Assembly (NCBI RefSeq): GCF_006715085.1
Contig: NZ_VFMM01000004.1
Span: 558,001 to 622,000, forward strand
Source: Kribbella jejuensis
GTDB lineage: Bacteria; Actinomycetota; Actinomycetes; Propionibacteriales; Kribbellaceae
Length of the DNA: 64,000 nucleotides
Reading direction: 5' to 3'
Part shown: positions 1-9,704 of the stretch, in pieces
Numbering within the stretch: the first letter of the stretch is position 1
How the letters are laid out: the number at the start of each line of letters is the position of its first letter
The notes under the pieces: generated by a model
Seen by the model: only the letters and a program-made list of their open reading frames with translations
Databases searched by the model: none
Told to the model about the DNA's origin: nothing
Program-made: the position numbers and the translations under genes

Positions 1-539
1 TGCAACGTCAACCCGGGCAGAACGATGCCCAGGGCAATGAAAGCGGCACCCGGCTCGGAGTGCGGCGTCATCAGCCGCAGGACGATCCCGATCAGTACGC
101 AGATCAGACCGCCGGCGATTCCGACCAGCAGCGCGACGCCGCCGGCCGCGGCGACGGCCTGCCGGCGGTCACTGCGCCCCGACACGCTGAACCGCACCAT
201 CAGGGCGTCTGTCGACAACGCGCGCGAGCAGTTCAATGCCACCGAGTACGCGAGGAACGCGAGCCCGAGCGCGCCGAGTCCAGTTGCCCCGAGCAACCGG
301 GCGACGAAGACCCCGAGCAGGAAGTTGCCGATGCTCGACACCGCCTGGTCGGCAATCCCCCACCCCAGCCGCCCGGCAACACCGCGGCGCCCCGGCTGAA
401 CCGAGGGCGCCGCGGAAACCCGCAGGCCTGGCTCGGCCGGCGGACCCGACTCGACCCCCTGACTCGGCTCGACCGGCAGGCCCGGCTCGACCGGCTCGGG
501 TGAGCGGCCGGCGGCGTGGCGGCCGTGGTTGGCGGTCAT
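1..539 (-). CDS. Wzx/MATE-like oligosaccharide flippase, N-terminal part (runs off window)
   Basis: The first 179 codons are visible; the C-terminus lies beyond base 1. Residues 1-55 are a hydrophilic Pro/Glu/Gly tail with repeated VEPG/AEPG units. From residue 58 the sequence reads GWGIADQAVSSIGNFLLGVF, followed by VARLLGATGLG and further hydrophobic helices around 90-105, 132-155 and 165-179. This is the usual opening of polysaccharide-export flippases, which move undecaprenyl-linked repeat units across the membrane. The ATG overlaps the TGA of the pyruvyl transferase gene (ATGA), so it is the last visible gene of the leftward operon. A flippase fits the context, but the substrate is unknown. 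Confidence 0.75.
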   Translation of the reverse strand, partial: MTANHGRHAAGRSPEPVEPGLPVEPSQGVESGPPAEPGLRVSAAPSVQPGRRGVAGRLGWGIADQAVSSIGNFLLGVFVARLLGATGLGALGLAFLAYSVALNCSRALSTDALMVRFSVSGRSDRRQAVAAAGGVALLVGIAGGLICVLIGIVLRLMTPHSEPGAAFIALGIVLPGLTL

Positions 540-1771
540 GCGCGGCTCGGGGTGTTGAGCAGCTCGGTGGACAGGCGGGCGAACTGTTCGTCCAGCTGTT
601 CGCGGTTCCGGGTGGCTCGTGCGGTCAGGATCTGCGTGATCCGGGCACGATCGTTCGAGAGGGAGGCGACCTGCTTCTCCAGCAGGTCCGCGTCCAGGTC
701 GGCGATCTGCTGGACCCAGTCGCCGACGCCCATCTCGTTCATCAGCTCGGTGTGCTTGCGCCCGTACGCGATCGCGACCGTCGGCTTGCCGAGCATCAGC
801 GCGACCAGCACGGTGTGGAACCGGGTGCCGACGACGAGGTCGACCTGGCTGAGCTGGTCCATCACCTCGTCGATCGTCGACAGTTCTTCGAAAACCACCG
901 GCGGCTCGCCCGGCCCGGTCCACCGCGACCGCGCGTCGGCGAGGATCTCCTCCACCACCGGCAGGTCGTTGAAGTCGCCGATCATCAGCCGGACCCGGTG
1001 CCCGTCGTCGATCAGCGACCGGACGAGCTGCGTCATCTTGCCAACGTACGCCGAACGCACCTCGGCGGCCCGGTTGCGGTCCGACGGCGTCCCGTCGTAC
1101 GCCATCACGCCGACCGCGACCGCGCCGGTGGGCTCCGGGCGAGCGGGCGGTACGGGCAGTGCGAACACGAGGTCCGGGTAGACGCGATCGTCCGGGCCGG
1201 CCATCCGCATCCGGCGCGCCGCGTCGAGCGACGACTGGTCGCGGAACGACCGGTAGTGCGCGAGCCGGCAGGCGGCCCGGAGCAGCCGGCCGGTGACGGG
1301 CTGCTCGGTCGCGGTCGCGCCGACGCTGACGTAGGCGACCTTGGTACCGAACAGCCGTCCGGCCGCGGACACCAGGAACAACGAGTACGGGAACTCCCAC
1401 GGCCGTTGCGCAAGGTCGGTCTCGAACAGTCCCATCCCCGGCAGGATCACCACGTCGTGCCCCGAGACCCAGGCGCCGATCCAGATCGCGTCGGCGACCG
1501 CTCCGATGCCGATCCGCAGCATCGTCAGCACGATGTGCAGCAGCCGCGAGCGCGACCTGCCCGCCGGACGCAACCAGTTCAGCCGGGTGACCCGTAGACC
1601 GTACCGGTCACCGACCGGTTCCGGACCGGTGAACATCGCGTCGAGCACGGCGTCCGGGTGCTCCCGGCGCAGGTACTGCAGCACGGCTTCCAGGCTCGCG
1701 TCGTTCCCGAGGTTGCCGGCGCCGATCCGCCCGAACAACCCCACCCGCTGCTGGACCTGCTCGTGCGGCAC
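536..1771 (-). CDS. polysaccharide pyruvyl transferase family protein
   Basis: This 411-residue protein starts at a GTG directly abutting the TGA of the upstream GT2 gene. The N-terminus VGLFGRIGAGNLGNDASLEA matches the glycine-rich opening of the CsaB/WcaK polysaccharide pyruvyl transferase family. A second conserved block, VVGTRFHTVLVALMLGKPTVAIAY near residues 305-330, matches the family's usual R-x-H segment. Family members transfer pyruvate from PEP to form ketals on polysaccharide sugars. Its place between a glycosyltransferase and a flippase suggests decoration of the repeat unit in the cytoplasm. No signal peptide or membrane helix is seen. Confidence 0.85.
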   Translation of the reverse strand: MPHEQVQQRVGLFGRIGAGNLGNDASLEAVLQYLRREHPDAVLDAMFTGPEPVGDRYGLRVTRLNWLRPAGRSRSRLLHIVLTMLRIGIGAVADAIWIGAWVSGHDVVILPGMGLFETDLAQRPWEFPYSLFLVSAAGRLFGTKVAYVSVGATATEQPVTGRLLRAACRLAHYRSFRDQSSLDAARRMRMAGPDDRVYPDLVFALPVPPARPEPTGAVAVGVMAYDGTPSDRNRAAEVRSAYVGKMTQLVRSLIDDGHRVRLMIGDFNDLPVVEEILADARSRWTGPGEPPVVFEELSTIDEVMDQLSQVDLVVGTRFHTVLVALMLGKPTVAIAYGRKHTELMNEMGVGDWVQQIADLDADLLEKQVASLSNDRARITQILTARATRNREQLDEQFARLSTELLNTPSRA

Positions 1772-2734
1772 TCAGCTCGCCTCCTGTCCGGCCACTACCG
1801 CGCGCACCGACAGTCCGTCGACCTTGCCGAACGTGGACGGCGGCTCCGCCGGGTACCAGCCGCGCAGCCGCCGCGACACCCGGCTCCCGATCCAGCGGAA
1901 GATCTGGCCGTAGCAGGCGATCCGCTCGCGGACCGGCAACGGCGCCCGGCCGACCGCGGTGAACCAGCTCAGCAGGTATTCGGCCACCAGCCGGACCGCG
2001 GGGTTGCGGCGCCGATTCGACCGCTTCGGGTCGAGGTTCGCGCAGGCGGTCTGGATGCCCGACAGCGACAGCCGGCCCGAGTGGTGCCGGCGGAAGTACA
2101 ACCAGTCGGGGACCTGCACGAACGTACCGAGCAACGCCAGCTGCGCGGTGAACGTGTAGTCGGCGTGGTAGTAGCTGCCGTGCGGCTTGACGCTGCGCAG
2201 CGCGTCGGAGCGGATCACGCCGTAGAAGTCGTCCGCACACAACGCGCCTGGGGTGTCGCCGTCGAGCATCATGCTCCGCAGCCGCTCCGACGGGCGCGGC
2301 GACTCCGTGTTCAGCGGGTACTCGAGTGCCTGCGTCACGTTGCCGTCGCCATCGATCGCGGCTCCCCACGCGTGCGCCAGGACGGCTTCGGGGTGCTTGT
2401 CGAGCAGCGCGATGCACCGCTCGAACAGGTCCCGCGCGTACAGGTCGTCGGACGAGACCCACTTGAACAGCTCGCCGCGGCTCTGCCGGAACACGTAGTC
2501 GTGGTTCGGCGCGGCGCCGATGTTCCGCTCCTGCCGGAAGAACCGGATCCGCGGATCACGCGCGGCGTACTCCTGGCAGATCGCGTCGGTGCTGTCGGTC
2601 GAGGCGTTGCTCGAGATGACCAGCTCGAAGTCGGTGTACGTCTGCCCGAGCACCGCGTCCAGCGCCGGCCGCAGGTACTCCTCGCCGTTGTAGACCGGCA
2701 GACCGACGCTCAGTCGGGGGGTCGCTGTGGACAT
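1772..2734 (-). CDS. glycosyltransferase family 2
   Basis: This 320-residue GT-A fold enzyme begins with SVGLPVYNGEEYLRPALDAV and continues ELVISSNASTDST, the GT2 nucleotide-sugar-binding strand. The metal-binding acidic motif is WVSSDD near residue 92. A later FRRHHSGRLS segment resembles the acceptor-side region of this family. It lacks membrane helices and should act at the cytoplasmic face, adding one sugar to a lipid-linked intermediate. It is translationally adjacent to the pyruvyl transferase. Donor and acceptor cannot be read from sequence. Confidence 0.88.
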   Translation of the reverse strand: MSTATPRLSVGLPVYNGEEYLRPALDAVLGQTYTDFELVISSNASTDSTDAICQEYAARDPRIRFFRQERNIGAAPNHDYVFRQSRGELFKWVSSDDLYARDLFERCIALLDKHPEAVLAHAWGAAIDGDGNVTQALEYPLNTESPRPSERLRSMMLDGDTPGALCADDFYGVIRSDALRSVKPHGSYYHADYTFTAQLALLGTFVQVPDWLYFRRHHSGRLSLSGIQTACANLDPKRSNRRRNPAVRLVAEYLLSWFTAVGRAPLPVRERIACYGQIFRWIGSRVSRRLRGWYPAEPPSTFGKVDGLSVRAVVAGQEAS

Positions 2735-2756
2735 CGTGATTCCTAACTGGACGAAA

Positions 2757-4066
<1,310 letters not shown>

Positions 4067-4070
<4 letters not shown>

Positions 4071-4615
4071 GTGAGCCTCGCAGTTGCCAGGGCGAGTGGT
4101 GCCGCGGCCTTGTCGCGTTCGGACATCAGCGTCACCGGGAGCGGCCACGGGATGTCCAGATCGGGGTCGTCGAACCGGATCGCCACGTCCTCGGACGGGT
4201 CGTGCGCGCGGTCGATGCGGTACGAGACGTCGGCCGGTTCGGTCAGCGCCTGGAACCCGTGCGCGCAGCCGGCCGGTACGTACACGGTCACCTGGTTGTC
4301 ACCGGTCAGGTCGAACGTCTCCCGGTTCCGGTACGTCGGCGAGCCCGGCCGGAGGTCGACGACGACGTCGAACACCGCGCCGTACGAGCACCGCACCAGC
4401 TTCGCCTCGCCCTGTCCGGCGCGGGTGTGCATGCCCCGGACGACGCCCTTGCGGGAGCGGGAGATGCTGTCCTGGACGAACGCGTCCGGGTCGAGCCCTG
4501 CCTTCGCGACGACGTCCCGGTCGAACGTCCGGGAGAAGAACCCGCGCTCGTCGCGATGCGGCGCTGGGCGGAAGAGCAGTACGCCGGCGATCCCCGGTAC
4601 TTCGATGACCTCCAT
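4067..4615 (-). CDS. dTDP-4-dehydrorhamnose 3,5-epimerase-like protein (RmlC family)
   Basis: This 182-residue cupin matches RmlC: RDERGFFSRTFD near the start, FVQDSISRSRKGVVRGMH with the conserved His of the RG(L/M)H motif near residue 63, VYVPAGCAHGFQAL, and the C-terminal IRFDDPDLDIPWP. RmlC enzymes epimerise C3 and C5 of 4-keto-6-deoxyhexose nucleotides. The usual tyrosine-rich YK.T.YY.P block is here SYRIDRAHDP, so one family tyrosine position is changed. Specificity (3-only, 5-only, or both) may differ from true RmlC. It lies 3 nt downstream of the methyltransferase gene in the same operon. Confidence 0.85.
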
Positions 4616-4618
4616 GCG

Positions 4619-5761
4619 TCAGCGCCCCCTCTCGTGCGGTTCGGGGAGCGGGACGAGGTACGTCGTACCCCAGCCGCCGCCGGCCTCCAACTGGGTGATG
4701 ATCTCGTCGGCGATGTCCCAGGTGAGGACGAGCACGACGTCGGGCTGGGCTTTGACGAGGTCGTCGATGGGGCGGATCGGGACCATGCCGGCGCCGGGGA
4801 TCCGGCGGCCGTGCTTGCCCGGGGCAAGGTCCACGGTGAACGGCAGCAGGTCCGTGGTGACCTTGCTCAGGTCGAGCAGCAGCGGCGCCTTGGACGGGGC
4901 GCCGTAGCCGAGGACAGTACGGCCCGCGGCGCGGTGCCGGACGAGCTCGTCGTGCAGCGCACCGGCCGCGTGCCACGCGGCCTCCTGGAGCGTGCCGAGC
5001 TGGACCTCGTCGGCGATTCCCGCGGCTTCCTCGTCCTCGAGTACCACGTCGACCGACGCGTCCGGCTTCGCGTCCGCAGTGTGCCGGAGCATCACCATCA
5101 GGCTGCCGCCGTACATCTCGACCTGCCGGACCGACTCGACCGTCAGACCGTGCAGCGCGGCGAGGTTCCGCAGCGCACGCAGCGACATGTACACCCAGTG
5201 GCCGTGCCGGATCGTGTCGAACTGGTTGCCGATGAACAGCGGCAGCAGGTGGTGGAACTCCATCACCAGCAGCCCGCCGGGCGCGAGCCGCTCGGCCCGC
5301 AGCCGCAGCATCTCGCCGTACTCCGGCTCGTGCACGATCCCGTGCACGTCGACGACGAGATCCGCCTTCTCCGCGTCCCCCGCGAGCCGGCACCCAGCGG
5401 CGTACAGGTGGTCGAGCCAGGACCCGCCATGGGGACTGCCGAACTCGAACACCACCGCACCGCTCAGTTCCGGGAAATCACCGAGGATCTCCTTGACCGA
5501 AGCCTCCGCGTGCGAACGGCTGGTCGCCGACTCGACCGCCAACGGTTCCTCGGGCAGCTGCGGCTGAACCGGACCGAGCTGCACGAGCGTGCACGCCCGG
5601 CACAACCAGAGCGCGAGCGGCCACCGCGGATCGGGCCCCGGCGCCTCCGCCGGCGGGAAGTAGTCGGCGCACGGCTGATCGCCGACGTCCACCACCGGTA
5701 CGACATCGTCGGCCGCACACCCTCGGCACTTGAAGGTCACTGCATCCCCCTCGATCACCAT
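4619..5761 (-). CDS. class I SAM-dependent methyltransferase, sugar C-methyltransferase type
   Basis: The protein is 380 residues from the ATG at 5761; a GTG at 5758 overlapping the previous stop is an alternative. It has an N-terminal zinc site (CRGC at about 12-15, CRAC at about 55-58), a central Rossmann methyltransferase domain, and the C-terminal domain ending in VLGYGAPSKAPLLLDL and ITQLEAGGGWGTTYLVP. This is the three-domain layout of TylC3/NovU-like sugar C-methyltransferases. The SAM motif (VFEFGSPHGGSWL) departs from the usual E.GSNDG pattern and the family HEH(Y/W) block is changed to HGHWVY, so it may be a divergent or impaired paralogue of the enzyme encoded at 7241-8464. Confidence 0.8.
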   Translation of the reverse strand: MVIEGDAVTFKCRGCAADDVVPVVDVGDQPCADYFPPAEAPGPDPRWPLALWLCRACTLVQLGPVQPQLPEEPLAVESATSRSHAEASVKEILGDFPELSGAVVFEFGSPHGGSWLDHLYAAGCRLAGDAEKADLVVDVHGIVHEPEYGEMLRLRAERLAPGGLLVMEFHHLLPLFIGNQFDTIRHGHWVYMSLRALRNLAALHGLTVESVRQVEMYGGSLMVMLRHTADAKPDASVDVVLEDEEAAGIADEVQLGTLQEAAWHAAGALHDELVRHRAAGRTVLGYGAPSKAPLLLDLSKVTTDLLPFTVDLAPGKHGRRIPGAGMVPIRPIDDLVKAQPDVVLVLTWDIADEIITQLEAGGGWGTTYLVPLPEPHERGR

Positions 5762-6405
5762 GTCAGCGTGGCCTTGCCTGTCGTGAAGGCTTCCGCGTAC
5801 GGCGCCCGGCATTCCATCCCGCGCAACCGGGCCAGCCCGGCGAACACCTCTTCGTCGAACCAGTCGTGCGGAACCTGCGACGGGTACGCCTTGTGCAGCA
5901 GCGCGACCTTCTCGCGCAGCTGCTCCTCGGTGAGTTCGACGTACAGCCACGGCCGGCCGAAGTCGCCGTCCCATTTGGGGATCTCGTAGTGCAGCACCAG
6001 GTGGTTGCGCCAGACCGTCGGCGCCAGCTCGGCGATCAGCCGGTGGTCCTGGTGCGCGTCATGCTTGCTCGGGGCAAGTACCAGGTCGGCGCGCCGACTG
6101 CTCCGGGCCGTTGCCTCCAGCAACTCCTTGGTCTGGTTCCAGTACGCCGGCAGCCGCCCGTCGGGGAGCTCGGCCGACGTCACGGTCACCTCGCACTCGG
6201 GCAGGAACAGCTCTGCCGCCCGGCGCGCCTCCTCCAGGCGGACCGGCGTACCGGTCGCGATCACGAACTCGGCGGACAGCTCCGGGACCGACTCGGCCAG
6301 CTTGAGCAGCGTGCCACCGCAGCCGATCTCGATGTCGTCCGGATGGGCGCCCAAGGCAACGAGGTGCACCGGGCCGTCGATCAGGCCGAGCTGGAAGGGC
6401 AGCAT
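5755..6405 (-). CDS. PIG-L family deacetylase
   Basis: This 216-residue protein starts at the ATG that overlaps the upstream TGA (TGATG). It shows the LmbE/PIG-L zinc motif GAHPDDIEIGCGGTLL at about 17-32 and the downstream HDAHQDHR motif. These Zn-dependent enzymes remove N-acetyl groups from sugars, as in MshB or in late aminosugar pathways. Its position between a cytidylyltransferase and C-methyltransferases suggests it acts on an N-acylated sugar nucleotide made by this operon. A longer upstream in-frame start would overlap the cytidylyltransferase gene and was not chosen. Confidence 0.85.
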   Translation of the reverse strand: MLPFQLGLIDGPVHLVALGAHPDDIEIGCGGTLLKLAESVPELSAEFVIATGTPVRLEEARRAAELFLPECEVTVTSAELPDGRLPAYWNQTKELLEATARSSRRADLVLAPSKHDAHQDHRLIAELAPTVWRNHLVLHYEIPKWDGDFGRPWLYVELTEEQLREKVALLHKAYPSQVPHDWFDEEVFAGLARLRGMECRAPYAEAFTTGKATLTW

Positions 6406-7211
6406 CAGACCGCCACCGCGTCGGAGTTGCGCGACGAGCGGCTCCACAACGCCCACGGCTTCTTGCCCGAGCGGTACAGGTCCTCGAGCATGCTGCGCTC
6501 CTTGAGCGTGTCCATCGGCGCCCAGAACCCGTGGTGCGGGATCGCCTCCAGCTTGCTCATCGCGGCCAGCCGCGGGAAGGCGTCGCCGACCAGGTCCTCG
6601 CCCTCGTGCAGGACGTCGAAGATCTCCTTCTTCAGCACGAAGTAGCCGCCGTTGATCCAGACGTTCAGATCGGTCGCCGAGCGCAGCCCGGTGACCCGGG
6701 AGTCGGTGCCGAACTCGACCACGTGGAACGAGTCCTGCGGCGGCACCGCGAGCAGGCTCGCGGTGATGTCGCTGGTCATCACGTGGTCGACGATCCTGTC
6801 CATCGGCGCGTCGGTCAGCACGTCGCCGTAGTTGGCCAGGAACGCGTCGTCGTCCTCCAGGTACGGGCGCACCCGGCGCAACCGCTCACCGATGCTGGTG
6901 TCGATCCCGGTGTCGACGAAGGTGATCTTCCACTCGCTGATGTCGGACTCGAGCAGCTCGATGTGCTGGCCGCCCTTGGTCATCACGAAGTCGTTGGAGA
7001 CGGTCTCCTCGTAGCGCAGGAAGTACTCCTTCACCGAGGCCCCGCCGAACCCCAGCGGCAGGATGAACTCGGTGTGACCGAAGTGCGCGTAGTACCGCAT
7101 CACGTGCCACAGGACCGGCCGGTCGCCGATCGTCATCATCGGCTTCGGTGCGGAATCCACGCCACTGCGCATCCGCAGTCCGTGCCCCCCACAGAAGATC
7201 ACGACCTTCAT
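6405..7211 (-). CDS. rfbF: glucose-1-phosphate cytidylyltransferase
   Basis: The 268-residue protein begins MKVVIFCGGHGLRMR, followed by APKPMMTIGDRPVLWHVMRYY. This is the nucleotide-binding GG.G.R...PKPM.. signature of RfbF/AscA cytidylyltransferases, which form CDP-glucose from CTP and glucose 1-phosphate. Other diagnostic parts include YGDVLTD (metal-binding acidic residue), VNGGYFVL-like WINGGYFVLKKEIFD, and GFWAPMDTLKE near the C-terminus. The chosen ATG has a purine-rich GGGAAGGGAAA upstream. CDP-glucose is the entry point of CDP-deoxysugar pathways, so this gene defines the carrier used by the operon. Confidence 0.9.
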   Translation of the reverse strand: MKVVIFCGGHGLRMRSGVDSAPKPMMTIGDRPVLWHVMRYYAHFGHTEFILPLGFGGASVKEYFLRYEETVSNDFVMTKGGQHIELLESDISEWKITFVDTGIDTSIGERLRRVRPYLEDDDAFLANYGDVLTDAPMDRIVDHVMTSDITASLLAVPPQDSFHVVEFGTDSRVTGLRSATDLNVWINGGYFVLKKEIFDVLHEGEDLVGDAFPRLAAMSKLEAIPHHGFWAPMDTLKERSMLEDLYRSGKKPWALWSRSSRNSDAVAV

Positions 7212-7240
7212 CTCGGTATTTCCCTTCCCCCCGGGGTTTT

Positions 7241-8464
7241 TCAGATCACTTCGAGACGTGGGATCGGTACGACGAACTTCGCGCCCCACTCCCGTGCGTA
7301 GCCGAGCTGGTGGACGATCTCCGCGCGCAGGTTCCACGGCAGGATCACGATGTAGTCGGGGCGCGTCTCGGCCAGGCGCTCCGGGGCGTGGATCGGGATG
7401 TGCGTGCCGGGCAGGAACATCCCGTGCTTGTGCGGGCTGCGGTCCACCGTGTACGGCAGCAGGTCCTCCCGGATGCCGCAGTGGTTGAGCAGCGTGTTCC
7501 CCTTGCCGGGAGCGCCGTACCCGGCGACCGACTTGCCGTCGCGGCGCGCCTGGACCAGGAACTCCAGCAGGTCGGACTTGATCGTGAACACCTCGTCGGC
7601 GAAGCCCAGATGGCCCTCGACGGTGTGCAGGCCGGCGTCCTTCTCGTCCTGTAGCACCTTGCCGACGAGCTCGGTCGGCTCGCCGGTCGGGCTGGAGAAC
7701 ACCCGGAGCGAGCCCCCGTGACTCTGCAGTTCCTGTACGTCGACGACCGTGAGCCCGGCCTTCGCGAGTGCCGCGGCGGCGGTCTTCAGGGTCAGGTACT
7801 GGTAGTGCTCGTGGTAGATCGTGTCGTACTGGCGGTTCTCGATCAGCCGGAGCAGGTGCGGGAACTCCAGCGACACCAGACCGTCGTCCTTCACCAGCGC
7901 CCGCAGGCCCTTCGCGAAGTCGACGATGTCCGGCACGTGCGCGAACACGTTGTTGCCGACGACGAGGTCCGCCTTGCCGTGCCGGGCCGCCGCGTCCTGG
8001 CCGGTCGCCTCGCCGAGGAAGTAGCTCTCGGTCCGGATGCCCTTCTCGTTCGCGATCTTCGCGATGTTCGCGGCCGGCTCGATGCCGAGCACCGGGATGC
8101 CTTCGGCAACGGCGTGCTGCAGCAGGTAGCCGTCGTTGCTGGCAGCCTCGACGATCAGGCTGTGCTCGTCGAGGTTCAGCCGCTCCTGCATGTCGACGAC
8201 GAATCGGCGTGCATGCTCGACCCAGCTGGTCGAGTACGACGAGAAGTAGAGGTAGTCGCTGAACACGTCATCGGCCGCGACGTAGGCCGGCAGCTGGACG
8301 AGCAGGCAGTTCCCGCAGATCCGGACGTGCAGCGGGTAGAACGTCTCGCCGATGTCGAGCTGGTCGGCGCGCAGGTAGCTCTCGCAGGGCGGCGACATGC
8401 CGAGATCGACGAACGTCTGCGTCAACGGCTCACCGCACAGGCGGCAGGCGATCTGGTCGGCCAT
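7241..8464 (-). CDS. sugar C-methyltransferase-like SAM-dependent methyltransferase
   Basis: This 407-residue protein starts at an ATG overlapping the upstream stop (TGATG). Its N-terminal zinc-binding cysteines are CRLC (7-10) and ICGNC (about 50-54). The central domain holds the SAM motif VEAASNDGYLL and the family motif YHEHYQYLT. The C-terminal third has VAGYGAPGKGNTLLN and IVILPWNLRAEIVHQL. This is the TylC3/NovU/EvaC C-3 methyltransferase architecture, which methylates 4-keto sugar nucleotides to give branched sugars. All catalytic blocks look intact, unlike the paralogue at 4619-5761. Confidence 0.88.
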   Translation of the reverse strand: MADQIACRLCGEPLTQTFVDLGMSPPCESYLRADQLDIGETFYPLHVRICGNCLLVQLPAYVAADDVFSDYLYFSSYSTSWVEHARRFVVDMQERLNLDEHSLIVEAASNDGYLLQHAVAEGIPVLGIEPAANIAKIANEKGIRTESYFLGEATGQDAAARHGKADLVVGNNVFAHVPDIVDFAKGLRALVKDDGLVSLEFPHLLRLIENRQYDTIYHEHYQYLTLKTAAAALAKAGLTVVDVQELQSHGGSLRVFSSPTGEPTELVGKVLQDEKDAGLHTVEGHLGFADEVFTIKSDLLEFLVQARRDGKSVAGYGAPGKGNTLLNHCGIREDLLPYTVDRSPHKHGMFLPGTHIPIHAPERLAETRPDYIVILPWNLRAEIVHQLGYAREWGAKFVVPIPRLEVI

Positions 8465-9525
8465 CAGTTCATCTCCTTCGGTCCCGGGAACGGCGCGTCG
8501 GTCTGGCGGCGCAGGTTGCCGTCGACGAGGTTCGCGTCCAGCAGCTGCTGGATCCGGCGCAGCCGGACGAACTGCGCGGAGTTGAAGTCGTCGAGCGTGA
8601 GGCCGTGCCGCTGGTAGGCGTCGTACAGCTCGTCGACGCCCGTGCGGACCGACCACTGCAGGTTCAGGTCCGGGAAGGTGTCGTTGAGCTTGCTGAAGTC
8701 GACCTTGTAGTTGCGCAGGTCCGGTCCGGCGCCGTCGGCGATCGACAGCGTCGAGCCGGGGACCGCCTCGCGGACCATCTCGGCGATGTCGCGGACCTGG
8801 ACGACGTCCTCGGACCGGCCGACGTTGAACGCCTCGTCGTGGACCGTCTCCCGCGGCGACTCCAGGACCTGCAGGAACGCCCGGCTGATGTCCTCGATGT
8901 GCACGAGCGGCCGCCACGGCGTGCCGTCGCTCTCCAGCCGGACCTGGCCGGTGGTCGCCGCGATCGCGGTCAGATTGTTGACGACGATGTCCAGCCGCAG
9001 CCGCGTCGACGCGCCGTACGCGGTCGCGTTCCGCAGGTACGTCGGGCTGAAGTTGTCGTCGGCGAGCTTCGACAGCTCCTGCTCGGCCAGCGCCTTGGTC
9101 TCGCCGTACGCGGTCACCGGGAACATCTCGGCGTCCTCACCGACGGCCTCCGACCCGGCCGCGCCGTACAGGCTGCAGGACGACGCGAACAGGAACCGCT
9201 CGATCCCGGCGTCCTTCGCGGCCCGGGCCAGGTTCAGCGTGCCGTCGAGGTTGACCGAGTACGTCGCCGCCTTGTCCAGGTTGCCGAGCGGATCGTTCGA
9301 CAACGCGGCCAGACAGACCACGGCGTCGAACCCGCTCAGTTCCTGCGCGGTCACGTCCCGCAGGTCCCGCGGCGCCCGCTGTCCGATCGGCTCCGGTCCA
9401 CCCAGCAGGTCGCACCCTTCGTACAACCCGGAGTCGAGCCCGGCCACCTGATGCCCAGCACTGCGCAGGAACGGCACCATCACCGCCCCGATGTAACCCC
9501 GATCCCCCGCCACCAGAACCTTCAT
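8464..9525 (-). CDS. NAD-dependent epimerase/dehydratase (extended SDR)
   Basis: The protein is 353 residues from the ATG at 9525, preceded by GAGGGGAATCGGG; an in-frame upstream extension lacks a better ribosome site. The Rossmann motif is GDRGYIGAVMVPFL, slightly unlike the usual GxxGxxG. The active-site pair is SLYG with the YGETK tyrosine-lysine motif near residues 138-142, and VHIEDISRAF follows. It is the first gene of the leftward sugar operon, and may serve as the 4,6-dehydratase, 4-epimerase or 4-ketoreductase for the CDP-sugar. No separate CDP-glucose 4,6-dehydratase is seen in the window. Confidence 0.85.
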   Translation of the reverse strand: MKVLVAGDRGYIGAVMVPFLRSAGHQVAGLDSGLYEGCDLLGGPEPIGQRAPRDLRDVTAQELSGFDAVVCLAALSNDPLGNLDKAATYSVNLDGTLNLARAAKDAGIERFLFASSCSLYGAAGSEAVGEDAEMFPVTAYGETKALAEQELSKLADDNFSPTYLRNATAYGASTRLRLDIVVNNLTAIAATTGQVRLESDGTPWRPLVHIEDISRAFLQVLESPRETVHDEAFNVGRSEDVVQVRDIAEMVREAVPGSTLSIADGAGPDLRNYKVDFSKLNDTFPDLNLQWSVRTGVDELYDAYQRHGLTLDDFNSAQFVRLRRIQQLLDANLVDGNLRRQTDAPFPGPKEMN

Positions 9526-9704
9526 CCCGATTCCCCTCACACCGGCCCACATCCCGTCGCCCATAAAGATCACCGGGCGGGCTCCCTGATACAGGCAATT
9601 TCTCAGCAGAGATTTCCGCGGCAGATGTATCAGCGGGGTGCGGTGGTTGCTCTCATGGGCGCCGGGGGTGTGGGGACGTCGCAAATGAGCCTGTGGGGGG
9701 CGTT
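9526..9704. promoter_or_regulatory. divergent promoter region of the two EPS operons
   Basis: This 179-bp gap separates the leftward sugar operon from the rightward EPS operon. It contains the 8-mer CTGATACA at 9586-9593 and its exact complement TGTATCAG at 9626-9633, forming an inverted pair 32 bp apart. The same 8-mer recurs at 18359-18366 ahead of the wzz-like genes. I see no convincing -35/-10 pair. The inference is a shared regulator site. Confidence 0.45.

Noticed and set aside
25..503. Plus-strand ORFs at the window start
   Set aside because: They oppose a minus-strand reading frame with clear flippase helices and an ATGA overlap with the next gene; their composition is Arg/Pro-rich shadow sequence.
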